DNA from: JAGNHB01 sp964436005
GTDB lineage: Bacteria > Acidobacteriota > JAAYUB01
Assembly (NCBI GenBank): GCA_964436005.1
Contig: CAYTBK010000006.1
Span: 1 to 64,000 of the forward strand
Direction: 5' to 3'
DNA: 64,000 nucleotides
Shown piece by piece: positions 1 through 8,419 of this stretch (its first letter is position 1; every line of letters starts with the position of its first letter). Below the pieces are notes generated by a model. That model was given only the letters and a program-made list of their open reading frames with translations, was not told the DNA's origin and made no database searches. The position numbers were made by a program, and so were the translations under genes.

Positions 1-145
1 CGGTCCAGAAGAAGAGGGGCATCTTGTGGTGGAGCAGGGCCACGATGGTGGCCATGCGCGCGACGGGGTCGGGGGTCTTGGTCAGGAGTTCCTCGAGCTG
101 CTTCCGGATTCGCTCGTATCTTCCTTTCTTTTCTTTGTCTGTCAC
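1..145 (-). CDS. GAF-domain protein, free methionine-(R)-sulfoxide reductase type (5' part)
   Basis: Only the first 48 codons are present; the gene runs off the left edge. The N-terminus has an Arg/Lys-rich helix followed by a segment ending in HHKMPLFFWT, which resembles the start of the GAF domain of free methionine-(R)-sulfoxide reductases, cytosolic enzymes that repair oxidised free methionine. I chose the GTG at 145 because an AAGGAG ribosome site (152-157) sits 6 nt upstream; an in-frame ATG at 175 would add 10 residues. The catalytic cysteines lie outside the window, so the family call rests on the N-terminal motif only. Confidence 0.55.
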   Translation of the reverse strand, partial: MTDKEKKGRYERIRKQLEELLTKTPDPVARMATIVALLHHKMPLFFWT

Positions 146-270
146 GATTGTCTCCTTCACTCTGTCTGTTCCCATCCTAGCAGAACCGATGTCCGGAGGC
201 CACGCTTTCGTTGGGGCCAGGCCGCCGGGGCCTGGCGAGCGGGCGTTTCCGCACCTCCGCTCCGGGCGGG

Positions 271-425
271 GAGTGTCCAGGAAATTGCCCGATCGGTGGG
301 TGTCCACAGTTGCCGAGAGTTGGGTGTTCATGATTTCCCGCCCAGCAGGGGGGTGTCCACGACCAACATGACGACCGGTGGGTGTCCACAACCAGGATGA
401 CGATCAGTGGGTGTCCACAGTTGCC
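271..425. repeat. Cluster of GGGTGTCCA(C) short direct repeats
   Basis: About six copies of a core reading (T)GGGTGTCCAC occur at roughly 271, 298, 321, 350, 379 and 409, all in one orientation and irregularly spaced by 20-30 nt. Two copies continue identically into CAGTTGCCG. One copy is degenerate (GGGTGTTCATG). No coding sequence is convincing here. A second cluster with the same core lies at 14221-14504. Multiple short repeats of this kind occur at the ends of some insertion sequences where transposase binds, so this may be an IS relic; that is inference. Confidence 0.6.
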
Positions 426-459
426 GTTGTGCGGAGGTTCTTCCGGCCGGTCCGTAGTA

Positions 460-481
460 GGCGCCTTCCGCCGGAAGGCGC
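460..481. repeat. GC-rich palindromic repeat unit (short copy)
   Basis: A palindrome with 9-nt arms GCGCCTTCC (461-469) and GGAAGGCGC (473-481). The same motif recurs inside the mosaic repeats at about 59.1 kb and 61.8-62.0 kb, here followed by CACCCGG. It is probably one unit of a genome-wide interspersed REP-like family. Confidence 0.55.
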
Positions 482-579
482 ACCCGGGGGCAGGATCTCG
501 GGCGAAGGCTGCACAATTCCGCAGGCTGCGCGGCGCACTTTACCTCTCGAAGCCCAAAGATCGACGGGGCCGGGGATAG

Positions 580-623
580 AAAAACCACTCATCTCACGAA
601 TCAAACATCAGTGAGATGAGTGG
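580..623 (-). terminator. Rho-independent terminator of the glycosyltransferase/ABC operon
   Basis: A perfect 13-bp inverted repeat (585-597 pairs with 611-623, 13-nt loop). Read on the minus strand it is followed at once by a run of five T. It lies about 120 nt beyond the last gene of the minus-strand operon (permease ending at 742), the expected place for its terminator. Confidence 0.75.
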
Positions 624-741
624 ATTACTCGTTGCGGCACCGGGAAATCCCTTTGTGGCCTCTGAGTCTTTGTGGCAACGCCCTCCTCCTATGCCGAAAG
701 CGGCGTCTCGCGGACTCGCCGCCGCACTCCGGGGGCGGCGG

Positions 742-1494
742 TCAGTCGCGCTCGCGGATGGTGAGCGCGGCCAGGGCCAGGAGGGCGGCCCCGCAGAGGA
801 CCAGCACGCCGGCCCCGACCAGGACGGAGGGGTCCAGGGACCTGCTCCCCGCCAGGGGGCGCAGCACGTCGACGGCGTAAGAGAAGGGGGTCAGGTAGGA
901 GATCCAGCGCACGGTCCAGGGAAGCTGGGCCACGGGGATGACCAGGCCGGAGAGCAGCACCGAGGGCAGCATGAACAGGGGGACGACGGGGAAGATCTGG
1001 GCTTCGGTGCGGACGGCGTTGGAAATCAGCAGGCCCAGGGCGATGGAGATGAAGGCCAGGAGCCAGTACACGGCGAAGATGGCCAGGACTGCGGCCGTGG
1101 AATGCTCGAGGCGGAAGAGCAGGTAGACCTCTCCCATGACCACGGCGGCCTGGACGGTGGCCAGGCCGCCGTAGGCCCCCAGGTAGCCCAGGAGGATCTG
1201 CAGCGGGCGGAAGTTGTTCACGAACATGCGGGCCAGGGTCTGTTCCCGCCGTTCCCGGACCACCACCACCAGGCAGAGGATGTAGGCGGTGAAGTGGACG
1301 ATGTAGCCGGTGATGAGCAGCCCCAGCGCGTCCAGGTCGGCAAAGACCCGCGCGCTGCGGGGCAGGGCGTCCAGGAAGACCCGGAGGAGGTAGACCACCA
1401 GGCCGGGCACCCCCACCGCCAAAACAAGGAAACGCCGGTCCCGCAGCAACTGCTTGCCGATGCGGGCGGCCACGGTGACGGAGAGAGACTTCAC
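742..1494 (-). CDS. ABC-2 type transporter permease
   Basis: Encodes about 250 residues with roughly six hydrophobic segments typical of ABC-2 export permeases, including a C-terminal stretch of the form PLFMLPSVLLSG followed by PWTVRWISYLTPFSYAVD that is characteristic of this family. It should form the membrane channel for the ATPase domain at the end of the preceding protein. The GTG start at 1494 overlaps the stop of that gene by 4 nt (GTGA), so the two are translationally coupled. The reading frame stays open further upstream, but that part overlaps the ATPase gene and is not protein-like. Substrate unknown; the neighbouring glycosyltransferases suggest a glycan or glycosylated molecule. 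Confidence 0.85.
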   Translation of the reverse strand: MKSLSVTVAARIGKQLLRDRRFLVLAVGVPGLVVYLLRVFLDALPRSARVFADLDALGLLITGYIVHFTAYILCLVVVVRERREQTLARMFVNNFRPLQILLGYLGAYGGLATVQAAVVMGEVYLLFRLEHSTAAVLAIFAVYWLLAFISIALGLLISNAVRTEAQIFPVVPLFMLPSVLLSGLVIPVAQLPWTVRWISYLTPFSYAVDVLRPLAGSRSLDPSVLVGAGVLVLCGAALLALAALTIRERD

Positions 1495-3743
1495 GCGTCC
1501 TCCTGCCCGTTCCGGCTGCGGAGAAGCCGCAAGATGACTTCGTCGAAGCTGTCCGGGACCACGCGCACGGCCCCCACGTTTTCGGCCAGGCCGTAGCCGG
1601 CCAGCAGCCGCGGCAGCCCGGTTTCCGCGTTCTCCTCCAGCCGGTGCCGGCGCCATTCCCCGCCGATGTTCAGCTCCACGGTGGCGCCGCCCCGGGCCAT
1701 GAACCCGGCCGGGGTGTCCTGGGCCACCAGTCGCCCTTCCCGCAGCACGCAGATCCGGTCGCAGGCGAGCGACTCGCTGCCGTGGTGGGTGGAGATGAGG
1801 ATGGTCGTGCCGCGGTCGGCCAGTTCGCGGAAGCCCTTCCAGAAGGCTTCCTTCAGGATGGGGTCGACGCCGGAGGTGGGCTCGTCCAGGAGCAGCAGCT
1901 CCGGCTCGTGGACCATGGCGCAGGCCAGGGAGCAGCGCTGCTTCCACCCGCCCGAGAGGGTGTCCACTTTCCGGTCCGCCTGCCCGGCCAGGCCGACGAA
2001 GGCCAGCACTTCAGACACCCGGGCGGAGAGGTTCTTCCGGAGATGGGCGCTGCCGAAGAACGCCACGTTGTCCCGCACGGTCAAATCACCGTAGAGAGTG
2101 GGCGTCTGGGGCATGTAGCCAGCGCGCGAGCGGACGGCCCGGGCCCCGGCGGGCATGGGCCGCCCCAGCACCTCCACCGAACCGCCGGCCGCCCGGACCG
2201 CCCCCACCAGGACGCGGATCAGGGTGGTTTTGCCCGCCCCGTTGGGCCCCAGGAGGCCGACGATGCTGCCCCGCGGGACGCACAGGTCGACGCCGTCCAG
2301 CGCGGTGATGCGGCCGAACTTTTTCGTCAGGTTGCTCACCCGGATCGCCGGTTCCGGGGCCGGTCCGCCGGCCGAGGGGCCTCGCCCCCGCCCCGGCGGC
2401 TCCGCCCCGCCGCCGGGGGGACGGGGTTCTTCTTCCCGATAGCAGGAGCGCAGGGTGTCCAGGGTCAGGACCGGCAGGCCGTCGTGCAGCAAACCCCATC
2501 CCGGCCGCCGGCCGGTGAGGAGAAGCCCCTCGTCGCTCACGCCGGCCCGGGCGGCCAGTTCCCGTTTCCGGCGCCGGAGGAGGGCCGGCAGGGCCCCGAG
2601 AAACCGCAGATACCCCCGCAGGTAGGCGGCGGACAGGGCGAAGTTTCCCCGGCGGAGAAGGTGCCGCAGGGCGGCGGCGTCCTCGCGCAGGTAGTTGCCC
2701 AGGGCCCGCTTCAGCGTTGTCCGCTCCAGGTTCTTGCAGGCGAAGTACAGGCGGTTGCCCACCACGAAGCGGAGCTTGAAACCCTCCGCCCGGCGGCCCA
2801 TGGAGGCACCGCCCTTGTGGTAGACCACGGCGGCGGGGGCGGCGTGGACCGGGAACCCCCGGAACTGCGCCCGGTAGCACCAGTCCATGTCCTCGTAGTA
2901 GAAGCGGTAGAACTCGTCCAGGCCCCCGATCCGCGCGACGGTGCCCCGGTTGAGCAGGGCGGCGGCGAAGCAGGCCGAAGGGGAGTTTTTCACACCGTCG
3001 AACTGGTTCAGGTCCAGAAAGCCGAAAAAGTTGTCGGCGCCCCAGTCGTGGTCCCGGACAGCGTTGCCGATGGAGTTGATAAAGCAAGGGTTATCATGGT
3101 ACAGGATCTTCGGTGCGATGGCGGACCACCGCTCGTACTGCCCGGCCGCCCGGACCAGCTCGAGCAGCGCGTTCCGGTCCAGGACCGTGTCGTTGTTGAG
3201 CAGCAGGACGAACTCCCCCCGCGCCCGGGCCAACCCTGCGTTCACCGCGGCGGCGAACCCGGCGTTCCGTTTCATCTCCACCAACCGCACGCCCGCCGCC
3301 CGGCTGCGCAGGAGGGGGCGGGAGCCGTCGCGCGAATCGTTGTCCACCACCACGACTTCGCGGTCGGGGTAGCTCTGGCGTTCCAGCGAGTCGAGCAGTT
3401 CCGGCAGATGCTCTTCCCCGTTGTAGTTGACGACGAGGATGGAGACCAGCGGCGTGCGGGAAAGGGGGGCGGCCTCGGCGCCGGCCCGGTCCGGGGCCTC
3501 CGCCGGCGGTTCTGCCTCGAGGGCCCCGAGACGAACCATGGCCAGCAGAAAGACCGCCAGGAGCGGGCGGTCGAGGGCGCTCTTCTCCGCGATCTCCTCC
3601 TCCGTGTGGTGGTCGATGCTCTCGAGGAGGCGCCGGGTGAGTTCGTCGATGAGTACGCGGCCCCTCCCGGCCCGCTCGAGAACGATGTGCGGGCCGGTTT
3701 CCCGGATTTCCCACTGGCTGGACCTGGTGTACCGCTGGATCAT
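1491..3743 (-). CDS. PqqD-like / GT2 glycosyltransferase / ABC ATPase fusion protein
   Basis: A 750-residue protein with three parts. Residues 1-80 look like a small PqqD-type winged helix (peptide-chaperone or RiPP-recognition fold). Residues 98-330 are a GT2 glycosyltransferase: SILVVNYNG, VVVDNDSRDG, LLNNDT as the metal-binding site near 183-186, and YYEDMDW near 282-288. After a helical segment and a Pro/Gly/Arg-rich linker (about 440-465), residues 467-750 are an ABC-2 export ATPase: Walker A GPNGAGKTT (499-507), LSGG signature (about 596), Walker B LLLLDEP (617-622). The permease is encoded next (GTGA overlap). Having transferase and export ATPase in one chain suggests glycosylation is coupled to export. 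The PqqD-like call is by fold pattern and is the least certain part. Confidence 0.8.
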   Translation of the reverse strand: MIQRYTRSSQWEIRETGPHIVLERAGRGRVLIDELTRRLLESIDHHTEEEIAEKSALDRPLLAVFLLAMVRLGALEAEPPAEAPDRAGAEAAPLSRTPLVSILVVNYNGEEHLPELLDSLERQSYPDREVVVVDNDSRDGSRPLLRSRAAGVRLVEMKRNAGFAAAVNAGLARARGEFVLLLNNDTVLDRNALLELVRAAGQYERWSAIAPKILYHDNPCFINSIGNAVRDHDWGADNFFGFLDLNQFDGVKNSPSACFAAALLNRGTVARIGGLDEFYRFYYEDMDWCYRAQFRGFPVHAAPAAVVYHKGGASMGRRAEGFKLRFVVGNRLYFACKNLERTTLKRALGNYLREDAAALRHLLRRGNFALSAAYLRGYLRFLGALPALLRRRKRELAARAGVSDEGLLLTGRRPGWGLLHDGLPVLTLDTLRSCYREEEPRPPGGGAEPPGRGRGPSAGGPAPEPAIRVSNLTKKFGRITALDGVDLCVPRGSIVGLLGPNGAGKTTLIRVLVGAVRAAGGSVEVLGRPMPAGARAVRSRAGYMPQTPTLYGDLTVRDNVAFFGSAHLRKNLSARVSEVLAFVGLAGQADRKVDTLSGGWKQRCSLACAMVHEPELLLLDEPTSGVDPILKEAFWKGFRELADRGTTILISTHHGSESLACDRICVLREGRLVAQDTPAGFMARGGATVELNIGGEWRRHRLEENAETGLPRLLAGYGLAENVGAVRVVPDSFDEVILRLLRSRNGQEDA

Positions 3744-3850
3744 GCTGCGCCCTTGTCGCGCGGTCCGCTCACCCGCCGGGCCGGCCCGGCGGTCGCAACT
3801 TCGCCGCCTCCACTATACCCGACTTCCCCGGCGGACGGCGCCTTCTTCAT
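3740..3850 (-). CDS. Possible 36-residue peptide gene in the glycosyltransferase operon
   Basis: A 37-codon frame fills the only gap between two operon genes. Its ATG overlaps the TGA of the upstream GT4 gene (ATGA, 3847-3850) and its TGA overlaps the ATG of the fusion gene (ATGA, 3740-3743), the same coupling used across this operon. The product begins MKKAPSAGEVGYSGGG and is rich in Gly, Ala, Ser and Arg, with no Cys and no hydrophobic segment. It has no Shine-Dalgarno of its own and would depend on coupling. Because the next gene carries a PqqD-like domain and an exporter, a modified precursor peptide is conceivable. A chance open frame in GC-rich DNA is the main alternative. Confidence 0.4.
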   Translation of the reverse strand: MKKAPSAGEVGYSGGGEVATAGPARRVSGPRDKGAA

Positions 3851-5208
3851 CGAATGGGCCGGCGGGTAATTTTCTGCTTCAGGACTCGCCCGACCCGGCG
3901 AAGAAGGCGGCGGAGCAGATCGAGGCTGCGCATGTTTTCTTCGGAGAAGCGGATTTCTCCCGCCTGGCGGAGCATGTCCAGCAGGGAAGGGAGCAACTCC
4001 GCCGCCGGGGCGCGGGCTGGCTGGGGGCCTTTCGCCAGCACACGCCTGTGGAGGTCTTCGAAGCGTCGGACCGCCTGGGCGGCGGAGAAGCGTTCCCGGG
4101 CCTGCTGCCTGGCCGTCTCCCCCATCGCCTTGCGCAGGTCGGGGGATTCCCACAGCGCGCGGAGTCGCCCGGCCATGCCGGCGACGTCGCCGCAGGGCAC
4201 CAGGTAGCCGGTCACACCGTCCTCGACGACTTCTTCCGGGCCGCCGCACCGGGTGGCCACGACGGGTTTGCCCGCCGCCATGGCCTCGATGCAGACCAGG
4301 CTCAGGTTTTCGTTGTGGGAGGGGTGCAAGAGCACGTCGAGGCTGCCGAGCGATTCGGCCGTGGACGGTTGAAAGCCTACGAAGTGGACGCGGTCGGAGA
4401 CACCGAGGCGTTCCGCCTGTCGCCGGGCGGCCTCGGCCGCCCACGGTTCGGTGACGTTTCCGATCCAGGCGAACATCACGTCGGCACCGGAGGCGACGAG
4501 GCGGGCGGCCACTTCGACGAAGCCTTCGGGGTTCTTGCGCAGCCCGAGGGACCCGACCGCTCCCACCAGCATGGTGCCCTCCCGGCAGCCCAGGGCCCGC
4601 CGCAGGGTCGGAGATCTTTCCGCGGGCGCCCCGGCGAAGTCCTCGACCGGGATCCCGCCGATTATCGTTTCCACTTTTTCGCCGCCGATGAAGCCCCTCA
4701 CCCGTCTGCCCAGGTAGCCGGAAACGGCCGCCACCCCGTCGGAGAGCAGGTCCACCAGGGCGAAGACGGCCGGCACGGAGAGATAGGAGCTCAAGGTCTC
4801 GTTTTCCAGGAGGTTTTCGGTGACGTGCCAGACGTGGGGCCTCTTCGCCCGGGCGGCGGCCAGGGCCCCGTCGACGACGACGACGGTGTTGGTCTGGACC
4901 AGGTCTACCTCCTCCCGCTCGATGATGCGGGCGATGGTTTCCACGTTTTCCGGCAGGCCCCGCAGCAGCCGGCAGAGGTGCCGTTCGCTTTTCCAGCGCA
5001 CCCCCGGCACCCACCATTCCATGGGCACCGACACGGTGCGCACGCCCAACGCTTCGATGCGGTCCTGCAGAACGCCTTCGCCCGGCAGCACGACCAGGGG
5101 ATCCCACCGATCGCGGTCCAGGAAGCGGAGGTGGTTCAGCAGGCACATCTCGGCGCCGCCCATGGCCGAAGAGTGGGAAACGAAAAGGACCCGGCTCTTA
5201 CCCGTCAT
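3847..5208 (-). CDS. GT4 family glycosyltransferase
   Basis: A 453-residue GT-B fold enzyme that transfers a sugar from a nucleotide-sugar donor. The N-terminal acceptor domain starts VLFVSHSSAMGGAEM. The C-terminal donor domain has VGAVGSLGLRKNPEGF and the motif HPSHNENLSLVCIEAMAAGKPVVAT, containing the family's spaced acidic residues. The last 70 residues form an Arg-rich amphipathic tail that may contact the membrane. The ATG at 5208 overlaps the stop of the upstream gene (ATGA); the frame continues upstream only as a shadow of that gene. Part of the glycan-assembly operon at 0.7-10.3 kb. Confidence 0.88.
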   Translation of the reverse strand: MTGKSRVLFVSHSSAMGGAEMCLLNHLRFLDRDRWDPLVVLPGEGVLQDRIEALGVRTVSVPMEWWVPGVRWKSERHLCRLLRGLPENVETIARIIEREEVDLVQTNTVVVVDGALAAARAKRPHVWHVTENLLENETLSSYLSVPAVFALVDLLSDGVAAVSGYLGRRVRGFIGGEKVETIIGGIPVEDFAGAPAERSPTLRRALGCREGTMLVGAVGSLGLRKNPEGFVEVAARLVASGADVMFAWIGNVTEPWAAEAARRQAERLGVSDRVHFVGFQPSTAESLGSLDVLLHPSHNENLSLVCIEAMAAGKPVVATRCGGPEEVVEDGVTGYLVPCGDVAGMAGRLRALWESPDLRKAMGETARQQARERFSAAQAVRRFEDLHRRVLAKGPQPARAPAAELLPSLLDMLRQAGEIRFSEENMRSLDLLRRLLRRVGRVLKQKITRRPIR

Positions 5209-7433
5209 CTTCCCGCTCCTTCGTGCCGGAGTATCCTCGCCAGTTCGAGCGGCAGGCGCCAGAGCCTTCGCGGGTGCGCCAGGGCGAAGCGGACCGCGCT
5301 CCGGAGCCGGCAGACCCGGGCCTCTTTCCAGTCCACCAGGCGGGACCGCCACGGCCGCGCCCCGTACTGGTAGTTCTGCACCAGGAAGGCGTAGATTTCT
5401 TCGCCGAAGAGGTGGTAGAGCGGCCCGTGGCGCCTGGCGATGTCGGCCAGGGCGATCCTGTGCCCGTCGCCGGTGGCCGAGTGGTAACGGGACCGGCGCT
5501 GAATCCGGTAGTCGTACACGGTTTCGGGCAGGTTGACGCCCAACCAACCCTGCTCGACCATGGACATGAACGCGTCGTAATCCTCCCCCACCGACGGCAG
5601 GGTCTGCCCCGGCCAGGCGCGGCGGCGGATCAGGCTGGGGCCCATGGCCTGGTTCCGCAGCAGGAACATGGGCAGGTCCACGTCGGTAATGACCCAGGTG
5701 AAGGATTTCCCGCCGAAGGCTTCGACCCAGCCTCCGACGAAGCCAACGTTGGCATACCGTTTCAGCACGGCCGCCGCGTGTTCGAAATAGGACGGCCGGA
5801 CCCGGTCGTCGGCGTCCACGAAGCAGAGGAACTCCGCGTCCGACGACCGCCCCCACCGGTTGCGGATGGCCACCGGGCCCTGGTTGCGCGGCTCCCGGAC
5901 CCAGTGAACCTCCCAGCCTTTGTCGGAAACGGTCTCCTTCTGCAGGGCCGCGAATTCCTCCCGCGAACGCGGGTCTGTGGATGCGTCGTCGACCACCGTG
6001 AGGCGGATCGGCCGGTAGGTCGAGTTCCGGATGCTGTCCAGGGCCTCCCGGAGGAACCGGCCGTGATTGAAGCAGGGCATGACGACGTGGATCAGGCCGG
6101 CCACGGTCTCTCCGCCCCGGCTTTCGGTCGGCGGCGCCGGCACGGCGGCGAAACGGCGCCGGTCGGCGAAGGGGGAGGCGGGAAAGGTCCCGGGGCCTTC
6201 GGAGTGGCTGCGCTCCACGGTTTCCCGGCAGATTCGCTCGTAGACCGGCAGGGCGTTTTTTACGGATACCAGGCGGCACACCCGCCGGTTGGCGCTGTCG
6301 CCCCATTCGGCCAACTCTGCCGGCGAGGCGGCGAGGACCCGTTTGAGGGCCTGGGCGAGCCCCCGTTCGTCCTCGTACAGGAAACCGGAAGACCCGGGCT
6401 CGACCAGTTCGGTGTGCCCGCCCCGGTCGGAAGCGATGACGGGCCGGCCGTACGACATGGCCTCGATGCAGGTGTGTGACAGCGATTCCATCAGGGTGGG
6501 CAGGACCACGGCCCGGCTCTGGGCCAGGGCGTTCCGGACGGTCTCGAAATCCTCGGCGTGCGGTAGGATGCGGAGCAGTCCCCGGCGGATGTACCTTCCG
6601 TACTCTGTCCGGATGTGGGTGGCCATGTCCGTTCCCCGCGGCGGATACCACTGGCTCGCGCCCTGCAGCTTGAGCACGAAGGAGAGCCCTTCGTCCCAAA
6701 GCCCGGCGCAGGTCTGCAGCAGGGTCAGGATCCCCTTCAGGTAGCTGAGTTGGCCGAAGTACAGCAGTTCGTCGTTGTCGCAGGGGGGGAGACGGTTTTC
6801 CGGCACGGCGTGGGCCGAGCAGGTGTAGTAGACCGGCGGCCGGGGGAGGTGGAACCGCTCGCTGATCCGGTCCGCCATGAACTGGGAGACGGCGAACCGG
6901 TTGTCCGAGCCGACCAGCTGGTACGCCTGGCGCTGCCGGAGCAGCATGCGGGGCCAGGAGAAGGCCAGGTCTCGGTCCTGCTCGTACATGGCGAACTGGT
7001 TGGAGTGGCACGAGGTGAGGATGGGCGCCGCGGCTTCGGGGTACCCGAGCCGCCGGTGCTGCACGAAGAAATAGCCCAGCGCCTTGAAATCGTGCGCGTC
7101 GATGATGTCCGGCACGAATCCCCCGGCCGCGAGGTGGGCGTACTCGCACCAGTACTGGTAGAGCTCGGCCAGCGGGGCGTCGGCATTCAGGAAAACCTGG
7201 TGGGCCCTTTCGCCGTAGGGGTGGCGCGGGCCGAAGCGGAGGTCGCCCAGGGCGAACTCATGGCAGACCACGCTGGCCCGGACGCTCGTCCGGCGGTGCC
7301 CCGTCAGGCACAGGACGTGGACTTCGTGACCCTTCCCGGCCAGGGCCGAGGCCGTGTGGGAAATCGCCGTGCCCAGCCCGTACCCCTTGGGCGAGAGGCC
7401 GGGGTAAGCGGTGGTCAGGAACAGGATCTTCAT
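5205..7433 (-). CDS. Bifunctional GT4-GT2 glycosyltransferase
   Basis: A 742-residue two-enzyme fusion. Residues 1-400 are a GT4 (GT-B) domain beginning MKILFLTTAYPGLSPKGYG, with a donor-site motif MESLSHTCIEAMSYGRPVIA near 315-335. After a linker, residues 446-742 are a GT2 (GT-A) domain: HVVMPCFNHGRFLREALDSI, TVVDDAST and the metal-binding CFVDADD near 530. It could add two successive sugars to one acceptor. The start at 7433 overlaps the upstream stop (ATGA), and the downstream GT4 gene overlaps in the same way. Such double transferases are known in capsule and O-antigen clusters; the sugar is not predictable. Confidence 0.87.
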   Translation of the reverse strand: MKILFLTTAYPGLSPKGYGLGTAISHTASALAGKGHEVHVLCLTGHRRTSVRASVVCHEFALGDLRFGPRHPYGERAHQVFLNADAPLAELYQYWCEYAHLAAGGFVPDIIDAHDFKALGYFFVQHRRLGYPEAAAPILTSCHSNQFAMYEQDRDLAFSWPRMLLRQRQAYQLVGSDNRFAVSQFMADRISERFHLPRPPVYYTCSAHAVPENRLPPCDNDELLYFGQLSYLKGILTLLQTCAGLWDEGLSFVLKLQGASQWYPPRGTDMATHIRTEYGRYIRRGLLRILPHAEDFETVRNALAQSRAVVLPTLMESLSHTCIEAMSYGRPVIASDRGGHTELVEPGSSGFLYEDERGLAQALKRVLAASPAELAEWGDSANRRVCRLVSVKNALPVYERICRETVERSHSEGPGTFPASPFADRRRFAAVPAPPTESRGGETVAGLIHVVMPCFNHGRFLREALDSIRNSTYRPIRLTVVDDASTDPRSREEFAALQKETVSDKGWEVHWVREPRNQGPVAIRNRWGRSSDAEFLCFVDADDRVRPSYFEHAAAVLKRYANVGFVGGWVEAFGGKSFTWVITDVDLPMFLLRNQAMGPSLIRRRAWPGQTLPSVGEDYDAFMSMVEQGWLGVNLPETVYDYRIQRRSRYHSATGDGHRIALADIARRHGPLYHLFGEEIYAFLVQNYQYGARPWRSRLVDWKEARVCRLRSAVRFALAHPRRLWRLPLELARILRHEGAGR

Positions 7434-8419
7434 GCCTCCCCTCCCATGGCGGCGGCCCCGGGGGAGCCGGGTTCCGGCCTGCTTCCGTCCCTGGCCAGGA
7501 AGGCCCGGGCCAGCGGCCTGGCCACCCGCACCAGGAGGGGCACGGCCACGGCCCGCGGGCCGAACAGGTGGTTGAGGAGGAAGGAAGCCTTCAGTTTGTC
7601 CATGGTTTCGAGCCAATCCTTTGCCAGGGCTTTGTCCAGGTCGCTGGCGGGGAGGCCGCGCAGCACCTCGGCCACCGGGAACCCGCAGAGGTCGATCCGG
7701 TAGCGGGCGGCCAGCGCCGCCAGACCGCGGTGTCCTCCCGGCCCGCCAGCCGGGAGGGGGAGCGGGACGGTTTCTCCCGCGACCCGGTGGCGGTCGACAA
7801 GGCAAGAAAACAGGGCGGGCGAGCGGTCGGCGAGCACGGCGCGCACGCCACCCGCCGGCGGGAGCGGGGGGGACTTGCGTACGGCCTGCCAGGGGGCCCC
7901 CGGTTCGGGGCGGCGGGCGAACACTCTTCGGCGGCATCCTATCACCACGGGGGCGATGGAGGACCGGGCCCGGAGCACGAGTCGCTCCAGGGCGCGGTGG
8001 TACAGCGCGTCGCGGTGGGTGTGGCAGAAGAGGTAGCGGCCTTCGGCCTGCCGGAGGCCCTCCGCCGCCAGGGGGACCGTTTCCTCTTCGCCGTGTCCAG
8101 CTTCGCCCCACACGACGCGGTGCCGCCCCACCTCCAGGACGGCCGTGCCTTCGTGGACGGGCCGGACGGGGTGGGGTGAGGACGGGGGGGCCGGAAAGGG
8201 CTGCCGTCGGATGATCCCGGCGATTTCTTCGGCCAGCCCCGCCGTCCCGTTCCGGACCACGACCACCGCCTGCAGGGAGGCCAGGGAACAGGTGGCCAGG
8301 CCGAAGAGGGCCCTGTTTAGGAGTTCCGCGTCGTCCTGAACGGAGAATACGACGACGGCGCTGACCCCCTCAGCGGTCCCTTCCTGGGTTTTCGCCTGGC
8401 CGGGGCGGGGGTTCACCAT
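7430..8419 (-). CDS. Divergent GT2-like protein
   Basis: A 329-residue protein that fits a GT-A glycosyltransferase outline only loosely. An N-terminal alternating hydrophobic strand (AVVVFSVQDDAELLNRAL) is followed by AEGRYLFCHTHRDALYHRALERL, where active GT2 enzymes carry DxD (typically FLDSDD). Here the acidic pair is replaced by HTHRD, so it may be inactive, metal-independent or a structural partner. The C-terminus is Arg/Pro rich. ATG at 8419 and GTG at 8416 are both possible starts, each overlapping the upstream stop. Its place in a fully coupled operon supports a role in the same glycan pathway. Confidence 0.65.
   Translation of the reverse strand: MVNPRPGQAKTQEGTAEGVSAVVVFSVQDDAELLNRALFGLATCSLASLQAVVVVRNGTAGLAEEIAGIIRRQPFPAPPSSPHPVRPVHEGTAVLEVGRHRVVWGEAGHGEEETVPLAAEGLRQAEGRYLFCHTHRDALYHRALERLVLRARSSIAPVVIGCRRRVFARRPEPGAPWQAVRKSPPLPPAGGVRAVLADRSPALFSCLVDRHRVAGETVPLPLPAGGPGGHRGLAALAARYRIDLCGFPVAEVLRGLPASDLDKALAKDWLETMDKLKASFLLNHLFGPRAVAVPLLVRVARPLARAFLARDGSRPEPGSPGAAAMGGEA

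Noticed and set aside
271..425. CRISPR array from the GGGTGTCCA repeats
   Set aside because: Repeat core is only 9-11 nt, spacing is irregular and no cas genes are nearby.
1644..3869. Long plus-strand open frame (about 740 codons) opposite the fusion gene
   Set aside because: Arg/Pro/Gly/His-rich composition with no domain motifs; it mirrors the GC-rich coding strand beneath it.
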